From positions 1 through 56,938 of the forward strand of contig JAHWJX010000007.1 of the NCBI GenBank assembly GCA_019348195.1: a stretch of DNA of 56,938 bases, given 5' to 3'. The position numbers and the translations under genes are program-made. Below the pieces are notes generated by a model, which was given only the letters and a program-made list of their open reading frames with translations, did no database searches and was not told the origin of the DNA. This stretch comes from Pseudomonadota bacterium. GTDB taxonomy: Bacteria > Pseudomonadota > Alphaproteobacteria > Caulobacterales > Caulobacteraceae. Below are positions 40,464 through 52,830 of the stretch, piece by piece (the stretch's first letter is position 1; every line of letters begins with the position of its first letter).

Positions 40464-41860
40464 CAGCGGCGGTCCCCGAGGGCGGCCCGGGGCGCTGCAT
40501 CGAGCGCCTGGGCGAGGGTGGAGGCCCGGGACCCGTTGGATCCCTTGACCATGACCACGTCGCCTGGACGGACCGCCTCGACCAACATGGGCGCGAGATC
40601 GGCCGCCGAAGCAGCGTAGGCCCCCTGCTTACCCTTTGGCACCGAGTCCCACAGCGCCTTCATCAAAGGTCCAGCGCAGAAAAGCAGATCCACGCCCGCG
40701 TCTTCGATCGGCTGGGCCAGATCGGCGTGGAAACGGATCGCGTCCGGACCCAGCTCAAGCATGTCGGTGAGCGCCACAATGCGCCGTCCCGGAGAAGGCA
40801 CGGTACGGCCGCCTAGGCTGATCAAGGCCGCGCGCATGGAGAGCGGATTGGCGTTGTAGCTTTCATCCACCAAGCGGACGCCGAGGTTCGTCACCCGCTC
40901 CGCCCCGCGTCCAGCGAGGGGCTCAAAAGCGGCGAGAGCGGCCAGGGCCGTCTCCAGCGGCACCTCCAGGGCCTCCAGCACGAGCAGAACCGCCAGGCTG
41001 TTCGGGCCCCAGTGGCGACCGGTCTGAAGCAGGGTGTAGTCGAGGGGCCGGCCGTTCAGGACCGCCTCCACCCGAACCGGGGCGCCCGGCATCCAGTTCA
41101 CCAGGCGTGCGTCCGCCGCTTCCGCCGCGCCGAAGCTGCGCACCCGCGCGCCGACCTGCTCCGCTTCGGCCTTGAGGAAGTCGAACCAGGCGCTGTCGGC
41201 GTTCAGCACCGCCGTCCCACCTCGCTTCAGCCCCTGGAGGATCTCCGCCTTGGCTCGGGCGACGCCCGCCTCGCCGTCTTCGAAGTTCTCCGTGTGGACG
41301 GGCCCTACATTGTTGATCAGCACCACGTCCGGCTTCACCAGCTGAGACAGGGGCGCGATCTCGCCTGCGTGGTTCATGCCGATCTCGAACACGGCGCGTT
41401 CCGTGTCGCGCGGCATGCGCGCCAGGGTGAGGGGCACGCCGATGTGGTTGTTGAACGACTTCACCGCCCCATGCGCCCGCCCGGCGCGGGTCAGCCCCGC
41501 CAGGATCGCTTGGGTGGTGGAGGTCTTGCCTACGGAACCCGTCACGGCGCCGCGCCGGGCGCCTGCGCGGTCGCGGGCGTAGGCGGCCAGCGCCTCTAAC
41601 CCCCGCAGCGTGTCGGGCACGACCAGTTGCGGCCCGGCGCCTTCCACCTCTCGAGAGACCAGGGCGCAGGCGGCCCCGCGCGCAAAAGCGGCCGGGACGA
41701 AGTCGTGGCCGTCGCGCACGCCTTGCAGCGCCACAAAGAGCTCGCCGGGCTCGACGCCCCGGCTGTCGAAGGTCACCCCCGTGCAGTCGGGAATGGCTCC
41801 CACCGCCCGGCCATCGGTCACCGCTTCCAGTTCGTCGGCGGTCCAAAGGGGCTCAAGCAT
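40463..41860 (-). CDS. murF: UDP-MurNAc-tripeptide-D-Ala-D-Ala ligase MurF
   Basis: The product is 465 residues from ATG 41860; the longer frame before it belongs to the end of murE. MurF adds D-Ala-D-Ala, completing the pentapeptide. Seen are [15 protein letters not shown], the P-loop [46 protein letters not shown], and [16 protein letters not shown]. The start overlaps the end of murE by eight bases. Length and motif order match the family. Confidence 0.95.
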   Translation of the reverse strand: MLEPLWTADELEAVTDGRAVGAIPDCTGVTFDSRGVEPGELFVALQGVRDGHDFVPAAFARGAACALVSREVEGAGPQLVVPDTLRGLEALAAYARDRAGARRGAVTGSVGKTSTTQAILAGLTRAGRAHGAVKSFNNHIGVPLTLARMPRDTERAVFEIGMNHAGEIAPLSQLVKPDVVLINNVGPVHTENFEDGEAGVARAKAEILQGLKRGGTAVLNADSAWFDFLKAEAEQVGARVRSFGAAEAADARLVNWMPGAPVRVEAVLNGRPLDYTLLQTGRHWGPNSLAVLLVLEALEVPLETALAALAAFEPLAGRGAERVTNLGVRLVDESYNANPLSMRAALISLGGRTVPSPGRRIVALTDMLELGPDAIRFHADLAQPIEDAGVDLLFCAGPLMKALWDSVPKGKQGAYAASAADLAPMLVEAVRPGDVVMVKGSNGSRASTLAQALDAAPRAALGDRR

Positions 41861-43298
41861 GGGCCAACTCCCGGAGCGCCGCTTCGGCTTCCCTCCGATC
41901 ATCAAACGGCAGGATCTCGGAGCCGATCGTCTGGCCCTGCTCATGTCCCTTGCCGGCGATCACCAGCACATCGCCAGGCCGCAGCATGGCGACCGCCTCG
42001 CGGATCGCCTGCCGCCGGTCCCCGATCTCCAAGGCTCCGGGCGCCCCGGCCAGGATCTCCGCCCGGATTGTCTCCGGGGCTTCGCTCCGGGGATTGTCGT
42101 CCGTCACTATGGCCACGTCCGCGCCGCGGATCGCGGCCGCGCCCATCAGCGGTCGCTTGGCCCGGTCGCGGTCGCCGCCCGCGCCGAACACCACGACCAG
42201 CCGGCCCCGGGCATGCGGGCGCAGGGCGGCCAGGGCCGTCTGGAGCCCGTCGGGAGTATGGGCGTAGTCGACATAGACCTCGCCCGGCCCTTCGGCGTGG
42301 ACGCGTTGCAAGCGTCCCGGCGGGCCTTGCAGCTCGCCCAGCGCGCCCAGCACCTGCGGCAGGTCCTCGCCCGCCGCGATGCACAGACCGGCGGCGAGCA
42401 AGGCGTTGTCCGCCTGGAAGGCGCCCGCGAGCGGCAGGTCGACGTCGAAGCGCCGCTCGTCCGCCTCAATCAAGAGCTGCTGTCCGTTCGAGCTCGGCCG
42501 GCGTTGCAGAAGCCGCAGCGTCTGGCCGCGCTCGCCCACCGACAGGATCACATGCCCGCAGCGGATCGCCGTCTGGGCGAAGCTCGCAAACGCCGGGCTG
42601 TCCGCGTTCAGGACAGCCGGCCGTCCGCGCGGCAGCAAGGTCTCGAACAGCCTCAGCTTGGCCGCGCGATAAGCGTCCATGTCGCCGTGGTAGTCGAGGT
42701 GGTCCTGGGTGAGATTGGTGAATCCGGCCGCGGTGATCTCAACCCCGTCGATCCGCCGCTGCTCGACACCGTGCGACGAGGCCTCAAGCGCCAGGTGGGT
42801 GACGCCCCGCTCATCGAGTTCGGCCAGCAGGCGCGCGATCTCGTCCGCCATCGGCGTGGTCAGGCCGGGAGGCGTGAGCGGGGTCGCGCCGTGCAGAACC
42901 CCGAGCGTCCCCATGCTGGCCGCCTCGTGCCCGAGCCGCTCGAATATCTGGCGGCAGAAGGCGGCCACCGAAGTCTTGCCGTTGGTGCCGGTCACCGCCA
43001 CGCAGATCCTGGGCTGCCGAGCCCAGAAGCGGGCCGCCGCCAGAGCATAGGCCCGACGCGGGTCCGGCACGCGGATCACCTGGGCCGAACCGGCTTGGAC
43101 GTCGTTGGCCGCGATCACCGCCGCGGCCCCGGCGTCCAGGGCGTCCTGGATGTAGAGGCGCCCGTCCGGCCCCGAGCCCAGCGCCGGCATGGCGGCGAAC
43201 AGCCAGCCGGGTCGGACCGCGCGGCTATCGTGCGTCACGCCCGCGATTTCGGGATCCGGATCAGCCGGGGCGTCGAGCAGGGCGGACAGGTGCTTCAA
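41853..43298 (-). CDS. murE: UDP-MurNAc-L-Ala-D-Glu-meso-diaminopimelate ligase MurE
   Basis: The product is 481 residues. MurE adds the third stem residue. The motif DNPRSE (in TDDNPRSEAPETI) marks the meso-diaminopimelate enzyme rather than the lysine type, so peptidoglycan should be of the A1-gamma kind. The P-loop reads VTGTNGKTSVAAF, with TNLTQDHLDYHGDMDAY and VYVDYAHTPDGLQTAL further on. The C-terminal AGKGHEQGQ is also present. It overlaps ftsI by four bases. Confidence 0.96.
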   Translation of the reverse strand: MKHLSALLDAPADPDPEIAGVTHDSRAVRPGWLFAAMPALGSGPDGRLYIQDALDAGAAAVIAANDVQAGSAQVIRVPDPRRAYALAAARFWARQPRICVAVTGTNGKTSVAAFCRQIFERLGHEAASMGTLGVLHGATPLTPPGLTTPMADEIARLLAELDERGVTHLALEASSHGVEQRRIDGVEITAAGFTNLTQDHLDYHGDMDAYRAAKLRLFETLLPRGRPAVLNADSPAFASFAQTAIRCGHVILSVGERGQTLRLLQRRPSSNGQQLLIEADERRFDVDLPLAGAFQADNALLAAGLCIAAGEDLPQVLGALGELQGPPGRLQRVHAEGPGEVYVDYAHTPDGLQTALAALRPHARGRLVVVFGAGGDRDRAKRPLMGAAAIRGADVAIVTDDNPRSEAPETIRAEILAGAPGALEIGDRRQAIREAVAMLRPGDVLVIAGKGHEQGQTIGSEILPFDDRREAEAALRELAHA

Positions 43299-45046
43299 CG
43301 CGGCGCGCCCGTCGCGGGCTTGGCTGCGGGCGTCGTCTCTGGCGCAGGATCGGCCTTGCGCGTCACCCCCAGGAAGGGCGCAATACGGTTGATCACCCGC
43401 CCGGCCGCAGGCGCCGCCACCCAGCCGCCGGTGCGCTGGCCCATGCTGGCCTGGCTGCCCTTGGGCTCGTCCATGAGGATCAGAACGAAATAGCGCTTGG
43501 CGTCCAACGGCCCGTCCGTCGGGAAAACCGCCGCGAAGGAGCTCACGTTGACGGTGTCGCTGTAACGCCCATCGACCACCTTCTCGCCGGTCCCGGTCTT
43601 TCCGCCGACCCGCAGTCCAGGCGCGTCCGCCTTGCCGCCCGAGCCGTCCGTCACGTTGAGGCGCATGATCTCCAGCATGGCCTGCGACGTCGCGGCCGAC
43701 AGCACCTGCCGACCGGTGACCCGCTCACGCGGCCCGCGCTTGCGGATGGTGAGCGGGACCATCCGTCCGCCGTTCACCACCGCGTTCATGGCCTGGGTCA
43801 GCTGCAGCGGCGTGACCGAGATCGCATGCCCGAAGGAGGCGGAGGCCAGGGTGGTTTCGCTCCACTTGGCGGGCTTGATCGGCCGCGCGCTCTCGACGAG
43901 CTCCACCTTGGCCGGCTCGAGCAGGCCCCAGTCCGCCATGTACTGCGAGAACCGCTGAGTGCCCACGCCGAGCGCAATTCGGGAAGTCCCGATGTTGGAG
44001 CTCTTCGTGAAGACCTCGTCCAGGGTGAGCACCTTGTTGGAGGCATGGAAGTCCCGCACCACCCGTCCCCCGATGCGGAAGGGCTGGGTGGCGTCGAACG
44101 TCGAGCTCCGGGTGAACTTGCCGCTTTCCAGACCGGCCGCGACCGTGAATCCCTTGAAGGTCGAACCCATCTCGTAGACGGAGCCCGCCGCACGGTTGAG
44201 CAGCTGTTCGGGGGTGGCCGCGCCGGGGTTGTTAGGATCGAAGTCCGGGTAGCTGGCCATGGCCAGGATCTCGCCGGTGTGCACGTCGGTGACGACCCCG
44301 ACCGCGCCCTTCACGCGGAGGTCGGCCGCCGCAGCGGTCAGCTCCTCTTCCAACACGCTCTGAACCCGCAGGTCGAGCGACAGCTCGATAGGTCCGCCGA
44401 TGCCCCCGTCCGCGCGCAGAGGCTCGTTGAACGCGCGCTCGGCGCCCGAAAGCCCCTGCCCTCCCCGGTCGGAAAAGCCGATCAGGTGCGCCGCCGTCGC
44501 CCCTAGGGGATAGACGCGCCGCTCTTCCGGCTCGAAGCTTACTCCGGCCAGGCCCAGAGCGTGAACGCTGGCGCGCTCCTGCGGCGTCAGCCCGCCGATC
44601 AGATGCACGCGCCGGCCGCTCCTGAGCGCCCGCTCCAGCCGCGCCTTGGAGAGCCGCGGCAAGGCTTGGGTCAGCCCCCGCCGGATCTCCTCCGCGTCCC
44701 AGACCTCCCGGGCGTCGATGTACAGGCCGTGGTGCATCAGATCGAGCGCCAAGAGGCTGCCGTGCCGGTCGGCCAGCTCCGCCCGCGCCGAACTCACCAG
44801 CGGCGCCACGGGTCCCTGCGCCTCGGAGTGACGCAAGGCCGCGCGCGTGGCCCCCAGCGCCAGGGTGAGGAACAGCAGCCCGAAGAACAACAGCACCACG
44901 AAGATGCGAATGCGCGCGTCATCCACCGCGTGGTCCGCGGCCTTGTTGCGCTCAAAGGCGCGCTCCACGGCCCAGATGCGGGACTTCAGGCGCTCGCTGG
45001 CCCAGCGCAGGCCTCCCGGCGAGCGAAGCAGATCGGCGGTCGTCAT
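43295..45046 (-). CDS. ftsI: Septal peptidoglycan transpeptidase FtsI (PBP3)
   Basis: The product is 583 residues. A cytoplasmic tail of about 45 residues is followed by one span (IFVVLLFFGLLFLTLALGA), a pedestal domain and the transpeptidase domain. The three catalytic motifs are YEMGSTFKGF (nucleophile Ser295, Lys298), KSSNIGTS and GGKTGTGEK. FtsI crosslinks septal peptidoglycan made by FtsW. The protein ends in a 25-residue Ala/Pro-rich tail (TPAAKPATGAPR). It overlaps ftsL by four bases and murE by four. Confidence 0.95.
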   Translation of the reverse strand: MTTADLLRSPGGLRWASERLKSRIWAVERAFERNKAADHAVDDARIRIFVVLLFFGLLFLTLALGATRAALRHSEAQGPVAPLVSSARAELADRHGSLLALDLMHHGLYIDAREVWDAEEIRRGLTQALPRLSKARLERALRSGRRVHLIGGLTPQERASVHALGLAGVSFEPEERRVYPLGATAAHLIGFSDRGGQGLSGAERAFNEPLRADGGIGGPIELSLDLRVQSVLEEELTAAAADLRVKGAVGVVTDVHTGEILAMASYPDFDPNNPGAATPEQLLNRAAGSVYEMGSTFKGFTVAAGLESGKFTRSSTFDATQPFRIGGRVVRDFHASNKVLTLDEVFTKSSNIGTSRIALGVGTQRFSQYMADWGLLEPAKVELVESARPIKPAKWSETTLASASFGHAISVTPLQLTQAMNAVVNGGRMVPLTIRKRGPRERVTGRQVLSAATSQAMLEIMRLNVTDGSGGKADAPGLRVGGKTGTGEKVVDGRYSDTVNVSSFAAVFPTDGPLDAKRYFVLILMDEPKGSQASMGQRTGGWVAAPAAGRVINRIAPFLGVTRKADPAPETTPAAKPATGAPR

Positions 45047-45468
45047 CGCGTGGGCTTCTCGAGGGTGGGCGCTTCGGGCGCAGGCTCGGGTACGGGCACG
45101 GGCACGGGCTCCGGCTTGGGCAGCAGGTTCGAGGGCGCGGGCCTGGGCTTCTTCTCCGCGGGGCGGGCGATCTCGGGTAGGGTCTCAGGCAAGGCCTCGC
45201 GCGTGCCGTCCGCCGGCTGCAGCCCCAGATGAGCGTTGGACAGGCGGCCCAGCCGCTCCGGCTGCTCCAGATGAGCCACTTCGGCGCGGAGCAATTTGGT
45301 CTTGCGCTGTTCTTCGGCGATCTGGCGATCGATGTTGGCGATCCGCGCGCGCTCACGTCCCGCATTGGTCTTGGCCAGATACACGCCGAAGGCGAGGGCC
45401 AGCACGCAGGCGAAGGCCGCCACTTCGAAGAGGCGCACGCCGAACACGCGTCGCTTGAACGGGTTCAT
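45043..45468 (-). CDS. ftsL: Cell division protein FtsL (long Pro-rich tail)
   Basis: The product is 141 residues from ATG 45468, overlapping rsmH by four bases. After a short basic N-terminus comes one span ([19 protein letters not shown]), then a coiled-coil part with [26 protein letters not shown], typical of FtsL, which pairs with FtsB and FtsQ and activates FtsWI. The last 45 residues are rich in Pro, Glu and Val ([18 protein letters not shown]) and probably disordered in the periplasm. Sequence is weakly conserved across FtsL, so the call rests on topology and its place between rsmH and ftsI. Confidence 0.85.
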   Translation of the reverse strand: MNPFKRRVFGVRLFEVAAFACVLALAFGVYLAKTNAGRERARIANIDRQIAEEQRKTKLLRAEVAHLEQPERLGRLSNAHLGLQPADGTREALPETLPEIARPAEKKPRPAPSNLLPKPEPVPVPVPEPAPEAPTLEKPTR

Positions 45469-46436
45469 GCCGCCTCCCTCCCGAACAGGACGCCCGTCTC
45501 CGGCCAGGGAGCGGCGGCCGTGCGCACGCCCGCGCGCAGCTTGGCCGAGCGCGCCCGGGGGTTGGCGGCCAGTTCGTTCTGCCCCGGTTCGCGCGCGCCC
45601 TTCCACAACAGGTCGAAACTGGGCTCCGGCCCCATCCGCCCCGGCGGCAAGTGGCGCGAGCCCGCGGGCGTGTTCCCCGACCGCTCGGTCAGGAACCGCT
45701 TCACGATCCGGTCCTCCAACGAGTGGAAGGTCACGACGGCCAGCCGCCCACCGGGCGAAAGAACGCGCTCGGCCGCCGCCAGGCCCGCCTCCAACTCCGC
45801 CAGCTCCTCGTTCACGGCGATGCGCAGCGCCTGGAAGACGCGTGTGGCCGGATGCACAGGCGCGCCGCGGCGGCCGCCCAGCGCCTTTTCGACCGTCTCG
45901 GCCAGGTCCAGCGTGCGCGTGAAGGGCTGCTGCGCGCGTCGGCGCACCAGAGCGCCCGCGATCCGTCGCGATTTCCGCTCTTCGCCGTAGATCCAGAAGA
46001 TGCGCGCCAGCTCGGCTTCCTCTTCCCGGTTGACGAGGTCGGCGGCGCTGGGCCCCTCTCCGCTCATTCGCATGTCCAGCGGCCCGTCGCGCATGAAGGA
46101 GAAGCCGCGCTCAGCCTCGTCCAGCTGCATGGAGGACACGCCGATATCCAGCGCCACCGCGTCGCAAGCCGCGCGTCCGGCGTCCGCCAGCCCGGCCTCG
46201 AGCTCGGAAAAGCGGCGCTGAAGCAGGACGAGTTTGTCGCCGTATTCCACCCGGAGCGGCTCCGCATGAGCCGCGGCGGCCGGGTCGCGGTCAAAGGCCA
46301 CGACCTCCGCCCCGCGCTGCAGAAAAGCCCGGCTGTAGCCGCCCGCCCCGAAGGTCCCGTCCACCACCAGGCGGCCAGGTGCGGGCGCGACCGCCTCCAC
46401 GACCTCGTCCAGCAAGACGGAAAGGTGCGCGCTCAT
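45465..46436 (-). CDS. rsmH: 16S rRNA (cytosine(1402)-N(4))-methyltransferase RsmH
   Basis: The product is 323 residues from ATG 46436, overlapping mraZ by four bases. RsmH (MraW) methylates C1402 of 16S rRNA with S-adenosylmethionine. Seen are [13 protein letters not shown], the SAM loop [43 protein letters not shown], the helical insert, and the ending [16 protein letters not shown]. The upstream in-frame stretch of 55 codons lies in the mraZ gene and is not part of it. Confidence 0.96.
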   Translation of the reverse strand: MSAHLSVLLDEVVEAVAPAPGRLVVDGTFGAGGYSRAFLQRGAEVVAFDRDPAAAAHAEPLRVEYGDKLVLLQRRFSELEAGLADAGRAACDAVALDIGVSSMQLDEAERGFSFMRDGPLDMRMSGEGPSAADLVNREEEAELARIFWIYGEERKSRRIAGALVRRRAQQPFTRTLDLAETVEKALGGRRGAPVHPATRVFQALRIAVNEELAELEAGLAAAERVLSPGGRLAVVTFHSLEDRIVKRFLTERSGNTPAGSRHLPPGRMGPEPSFDLLWKGAREPGQNELAANPRARSAKLRAGVRTAAAPWPETGVLFGREAA

Positions 46437-46891
46437 GCGGCCGTCGCGGTCCGCTGAGCGTTGCGCAGCGCCGCCAGCCCGTCCCGCGCAGCCTGGCGTT
46501 GGGCCGCGCGGTGCGCCGCGAATCCGTCGCGTGACCAGATCTGAAATCGGTCGCCCATGCCCACCACTGACACCCAGTCGGTCAGCCCGAAAGCCTCGCA
46601 CAGGCTTTCGGGCAAGGTGATACGCCCGGCCGTATCGAAGGCCAGCTGGTTCATGCCCCCAAGCACGGTGGTCTCCAGCGCGGAGCGCAACGGGTCGCCG
46701 AAGGGCAGCTCATCGATGAGGGACCCGTAGCGGTCAAACAGCGCCTTGCCTCCCCCTTCGATGCAGTCCGCCTCGATGGACGGAAAGCAGAACACGCCGT
46801 CGAACGAGCCCGCGGCCAGGGCGCGGAACTCCTGCGGCACGACGATCCGCCGCTTTCCGTCCAGCTGTTTCTCGAAGGTGGAGAGAAACAC
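46433..46891 (-). CDS. mraZ: Transcriptional regulator MraZ
   Basis: The product is 152 residues, starting with GTG at 46891 ([24 protein letters not shown]). MraZ has two SpoVT-AbrB-like halves; the DxxGR-like signatures are [10 protein letters not shown] and [11 protein letters not shown]. In other bacteria it binds repeats ahead of its own gene and represses the dcw cluster. It is first gene of the cluster here. I could not make out a clear set of its TGGG-type operator repeats upstream. Confidence 0.93.
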   Translation of the reverse strand: MFLSTFEKQLDGKRRIVVPQEFRALAAGSFDGVFCFPSIEADCIEGGGKALFDRYGSLIDELPFGDPLRSALETTVLGGMNQLAFDTAGRITLPESLCEAFGLTDWVSVVGMGDRFQIWSRDGFAAHRAAQRQAARDGLAALRNAQRTATAA

Positions 46892-47109
46892 CGCCCATAG
46901 CCCCTGACCCTGGACGGCGCACGCGTGTCCCTCCGCGCTTCGCCGACGACCAAATCGGTAACACGGGCCTTAACGGGACACAATGACACAAACTGGGCTG
47001 AACTGACTCCAACTCAGGCCGTTGCAGGTCTTCAACAGTCACGGGCAAGTCTTTCACAGAACATACATGGAACATCGCCGCCGCGCATAGGTGAGGGGAC
47101 GTGGCGAAA
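46892..47109 (-). promoter_or_regulatory. Upstream region of the dcw cluster (218-base gap between rnpB and mraZ)
   Basis: This gap must hold the main promoter for mraZ and probably most of the cluster, since no other gap of this size occurs down to ftsA. One GANTC site, the target of the cell-cycle methylase CcrM in Caulobacterales, lies at 47005-47009. I cannot assign -35 and -10 elements with confidence. The first bases after rnpB hold a short T-run (TTTT at 47107-47110 on the minus strand) that may help to end the RNase P RNA. Confidence 0.35.
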
Positions 47110-47503
47110 AGTGGGCCAGACGACCTGTAAGCCGGGTTCTGTGACGCCTCGGAAGAGACGCGACGGTCATTCCTCTGGACCGATCCTCGCGGACCGGTTC
47201 TCGCGACGCACCCGGACCGCTCGGACCGGCGACGGTCCTGCCCGTTTCGGGGGAAACGGGCGCGCGGCCCCTATTCGGTCTTGCTCCAGGCGGGGCTTGC
47301 CATGCGGCCCCCGTTGCCGGACGCCCGGTGGGCTCTTACCCCACCCTTTCACCCTTGCCCCTCGAGAGGGGCGGTTTGCTTTCTGTGGCGCTGTCCCTGG
47401 GATCGCTCCCGGCGGGTGTTGCCCGCCGCCTTGTCGCCGTGGAGCCCGGACTTTCCTCGACCCTCCTGCGAGAGCCGCGACCGCCCAGCCGTCTGGCCCG
47501 GCG
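47110..47503 (-). ncRNA. rnpB: RNase P RNA (bacterial class A)
   Basis: The RNA subunit of RNase P cuts the 5' leader from precursor tRNAs. On the minus strand the conserved GAGGAAAGTCCGGGCTCC (47458-47441) lies near the 5' end and ACAGAACCCGGCTTACAG (47143-47126) near the 3' end; these are the universal parts of the catalytic core. The ends GGGCCAGACG and CGTCTGGCCC pair as stem P1, which fixes the borders to within a few bases. Length is about 394 nucleotides, normal for alphaproteobacteria. It lies 14 bases after the amidase gene on the same strand and upstream of mraZ. Confidence 0.95.
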
Positions 47504-47516
47504 GCAGACTCGGGCT

Positions 47517-48263
47517 TCAGCCCGCTCCGGTCAAGTCGGCTTCGGCCAAGCGCAGCAGCCCCACCAGCCGCGCCCGGGTCTCCCCGTCGGCCACGCCGTC
47601 CACGCGCTCGGGCCGCCAGTGGCGCTGAAAGGCGGTGACCACCATGGCGGTCTCCTCATCGTACTGACCCGAAGGCCTGGGCTGGTAACCCATCCGGTGC
47701 AGCCCAGCCTGCAACACGAACACGCCCGCGCCCTCGTCGCCCAGGGACAGCGGCGCGCCCAAGGCGGCGATCCGCTCCGGCTCCGGCTCCCACCAAAGGC
47801 CGTGGCCGGCCTCGGCCAACCGCTTCCAGGGAAACAGCTCGCCGGGGTCAGTCTTACGATCGGGCGCCACGTCGGAATGGCCCAGAATGCGCGCATCAGG
47901 CACCGTCCACCGCCCCCGGATCGCGTCCAGCAGGCCTATGACCGCCTCGACCTGATGGTCCGGAAAGGGCCGGTAGCCCCATTCGTGTCCGGGGTTGACG
48001 ATCTCGATCCCGATCGAGACCGCGTTCAGGTCCGTCTCTCCGCGCCAAAAGGATCGCCCCGCGTGCCAGGCCCGCCGCTCCTCCGGAACCAGCCGGAACA
48101 CCCGGCCGTCCTCCTCCACCATGTAGTGGGCGGCGACCTTGGCGGCCGGGTCCTGCATGCGCTCCAGCGCGGCCGGGCCGGTCGGCATCCCCGTGTAGTG
48201 GAGAATCACCGCGTCGGGCGGCGCCCGCCGCGCGTCGTGGTTGGGCGACGGCGCCTCGATCAC
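47517..48263 (-). CDS. N-acetylmuramoyl-L-alanine amidase (amidase_2, AmpD/AmiD type) with peptidoglycan-binding domain
   Basis: The product is 248 residues. The zinc amidase domain (1-150) has ligands His22 in ILHYTG, His129 and Asp139 in GHSDVAPDRKTDPGE, and the catalytic Glu87 in GIEIVN. A peptidoglycan_binding_1 domain follows (about 170-235). It cuts the amide between MurNAc or anhydro-MurNAc and the stem peptide. There is no signal peptide, so cytoplasmic recycling of anhydro-muropeptides, as by AmpD, is more likely than a role as the outer-membrane AmiD. Confidence 0.88.
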   Translation of the reverse strand: MIEAPSPNHDARRAPPDAVILHYTGMPTGPAALERMQDPAAKVAAHYMVEEDGRVFRLVPEERRAWHAGRSFWRGETDLNAVSIGIEIVNPGHEWGYRPFPDHQVEAVIGLLDAIRGRWTVPDARILGHSDVAPDRKTDPGELFPWKRLAEAGHGLWWEPEPERIAALGAPLSLGDEGAGVFVLQAGLHRMGYQPRPSGQYDEETAMVVTAFQRHWRPERVDGVADGETRARLVGLLRLAEADLTGAG

Positions 48264-48279
48264 CGGCCGCGGCCCGGGC

Positions 48280-48546
48280 TTAGCGCCGCTCGTTCCAGCC
48301 GTAGGCCACCCAGGTGTGCCCCACGCGCCGGGCCTCGATGAGGTCGGAAGGCGCTGATCGGACCCGCACCGTGCGCCGCGCCCGCATGGCCACGGCCGTC
48401 AGCGCGATCAGGATGCTGGCCACCACCGCCGTGACCACCACCGCGGCGGCGAAGACCACCGCTAACGCGAGCGCGGCCATCAAGGCCAGGACCGCCACGG
48501 CGAAGCCTGCAAATCGAACCAGCCCGCCGTTCCAGGATCCGTTCAT
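48280..48546 (-). CDS. Small membrane protein of unknown function
   Basis: The product is 88 residues from ATG 48546. After a short polar start (MNGSWNGGLVRF) it has one long or two close hydrophobic spans (AVAVLALMAALALAVVFAAA and VVVTAVVASILIALTAVAM), then a basic turn RARRTVRVR and a soluble end SDLIEARRVGHTWVAYGWNERR. The last block is distinctive and looks conserved rather than random. I do not recognise a named family. It lies 16 bases before the amidase gene, so the two are likely co-transcribed. Confidence 0.65.
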   Translation of the reverse strand: MNGSWNGGLVRFAGFAVAVLALMAALALAVVFAAAVVVTAVVASILIALTAVAMRARRTVRVRSAPSDLIEARRVGHTWVAYGWNERR

Positions 48547-48664
48547 GGCAGTCACTCTGTTACGCATGCGCGTTCGGCGCAAGGACCATGTCGGCACGCC
48601 CGACACGAAGGTCAACTTGCTCACCCCATCCGTGAGTTCGGGCCTGCGTGAGTTCAGGCCGGGC

Positions 48665-49360
48665 TCAGGCCGGCTCGAGTTCGAGACCCGCCCGGCGCTC
48701 GCGTTGAACGGCGGCGTAGGCTGCGTTGATGGCCGCCGCCTTGGCGTGGGCCACCTCCACATACTCCTCGGGCAGGCCCCGGCCGATCACGCGATCGGGG
48801 TGCGCCTCGGAGAGGGCGCGACGCCAGGCCGCACGCACAGCGTCGTCCGAAGCGTCCGGCGCGACCTCCAGCACGGCGTAGGGATCGTCGGGCGCGAGGC
48901 CCAGGTGAGTCGCCTTGACGCGGCGGAACTGCAGCGCCGACAGCCCGAACAACTCCGAAACACGGCGGAGATACTCCAGCTCACTGTCCGTCACCGCCCC
49001 GTCGGAGCCCGCGATATGGAAGAGGCCGTCGACCACGTCCTCCAGCAACTGCGGGCAGTTGCGGTAACGCTTGGCGAGGCGGCGGGCGTAGCTCTCGTAG
49101 CCATGGGTGGTCTGGCGAGCCAGATCGTACAACCGGTGCACCGCGCCCTCGCTGCCCGACTCGGGCGTGAACACCTCGGCGAAGGCGTCGTATTCGTTTC
49201 CGTCCACCCGGCCGTCCGCACGCGCCAGCTTAGCGCCCAAGGCGGTGACCGCAGTCGAGAAGGCGGGGTCCTCGCCGGGCAGCCCGGGCGGGCATGACTC
49301 GCACTCCGCCGCGTCCACGCGACCCGCCGCCCTCTTTGCGATGTTGCGCCAGAAGCTCAT
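48665..49360 (-). CDS. TerB-like and J-domain protein (DjlA-like)
   Basis: The product is 231 residues from ATG 49360. The middle part (about 35-150) resembles a TerB helical domain (ALGAKLARADGRVDGNEYDAFAEVF, and GSDGAVTDSELEYL with acidic loops). The C-terminal J domain (about 165-231) has the HPD motif in EAHPDRVIG, so it should stimulate a DnaK-type Hsp70. DjlA proteins have an N-terminal membrane anchor; here the N-terminus MSFWRNIAKRAAGRV is amphipathic at most, so the protein may be soluble or peripheral. Confidence 0.85.
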   Translation of the reverse strand: MSFWRNIAKRAAGRVDAAECESCPPGLPGEDPAFSTAVTALGAKLARADGRVDGNEYDAFAEVFTPESGSEGAVHRLYDLARQTTHGYESYARRLAKRYRNCPQLLEDVVDGLFHIAGSDGAVTDSELEYLRRVSELFGLSALQFRRVKATHLGLAPDDPYAVLEVAPDASDDAVRAAWRRALSEAHPDRVIGRGLPEEYVEVAHAKAAAINAAYAAVQRERRAGLELEPA

Positions 49361-49549
49361 GGTCCTCATGCAGGCTAGAAGGTGGGCGGAAGAGAGGCAA
49401 GCATTCGTCACCGCGGCTGCGGCGGATCCGGACCGAGCCGATCCGCTTGGCGGGGGCCGCCTCAGTTCAGCCGAGGTTCAGCGGCAGTGTCGTTTGGCTG
49501 CCGGCCCGCGCGTCGGTGCAGACAACCGCGCAACAACGTCCGAGGGTCC

Positions 49550-50110
49550 ATGCTGTCCGCCGCCGTCCTGTCGCTCCTTATCGCCGCAGCCCAGCAAAGT
49601 CCGCCCGTGGAAGCCGAGGGGCCCGTTGCAACCCAGCGCACGACCCCGCGCATCCCGCCCGGCCCTCCCGTGGACATCAACAATCTTCCTGTGCCCGTCG
49701 GCGCCCCCCGCGACGACTTCGGCCTGGTGGCCTGGTGCCACGGCGCGCTCCGCGGCCACATGGACCTGGCCGAACAGATCGGCGAAGCCGACGAGGAACA
49801 GCAAACCATCGGCCGTGAATACCTCGCCAGCTACGACGCCGCGCTCAGGGCCGCGCCCCAGAGCAAGACGACCGACGGGGCGCGCACGGCCGCCGCAGCG
49901 CGCCAGACGGGGTACAACAGCTGGGCCGCCGCCCGCACGGCCCAGAACAAGGAAACGCAGAAGTTCACCTACCTGGGCTGGCAGCTGCCCGGCCGCTGCG
50001 AGCATGCGGCCAAACGCCTGAGCGGAAACGCCGACCTTCTCGGCGCCGCCATGGCGCAACCCACTCGCGAACCGCCCTTGCCGACCGGGAACCCTCGCAC
50101 GACGCCCTGA
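49550..50110 (+). CDS. Exported hypothetical protein
   Basis: The product is 186 residues from ATG 49550 and begins with a signal-like segment MLSAAVLSLLIAAAQQ. After a Pro-rich linker (PRIPPGPPVDINNLPVPVG) comes a compact helical part with two Cys, at WCHGALRGHMD and PGRCEHAAKRL, which may form a disulfide in the periplasm. No enzyme motif is seen and I do not recognise a named family. It stands alone on its strand, convergent with the metH gene, from which a hairpin separates it. Confidence 0.65.
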   Translation: MLSAAVLSLLIAAAQQSPPVEAEGPVATQRTTPRIPPGPPVDINNLPVPVGAPRDDFGLVAWCHGALRGHMDLAEQIGEADEEQQTIGREYLASYDAALRAAPQSKTTDGARTAAAARQTGYNSWAAARTAQNKETQKFTYLGWQLPGRCEHAAKRLSGNADLLGAAMAQPTREPPLPTGNPRTTP

Positions 50111-50117
50111 AGCCATT

Positions 50118-50157
50118 CTCCCCCGTCGGCTGCGGCGCCTTCGGGTCGCGGGGGGAG
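50118..50157. terminator. Hairpin between convergent hypothetical gene and metH
   Basis: CTCCCCCG (50118-50125) can pair with CGGGGGGAG (50149-50157), leaving one bulged G and a loop of about 23 bases. The site lies eight bases after the stop of the plus-strand gene and five before the metH stop, so it fits a shared terminator for two converging transcripts. There is no T-run. Confidence 0.5.
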
Positions 50158-50161
50158 TATC

Positions 50162-52816
<2,655 letters not shown>

Positions 52817-52830
52817 CCCTCGCCCCTTCT

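Noticed and set aside
46957-46974. CtrA-like site (TAA and TTAAC halves) upstream of mraZ
   Set aside because: The halves are eight bases apart and the first is incomplete; the CtrA consensus needs TTAA, seven bases, then TTAAC.
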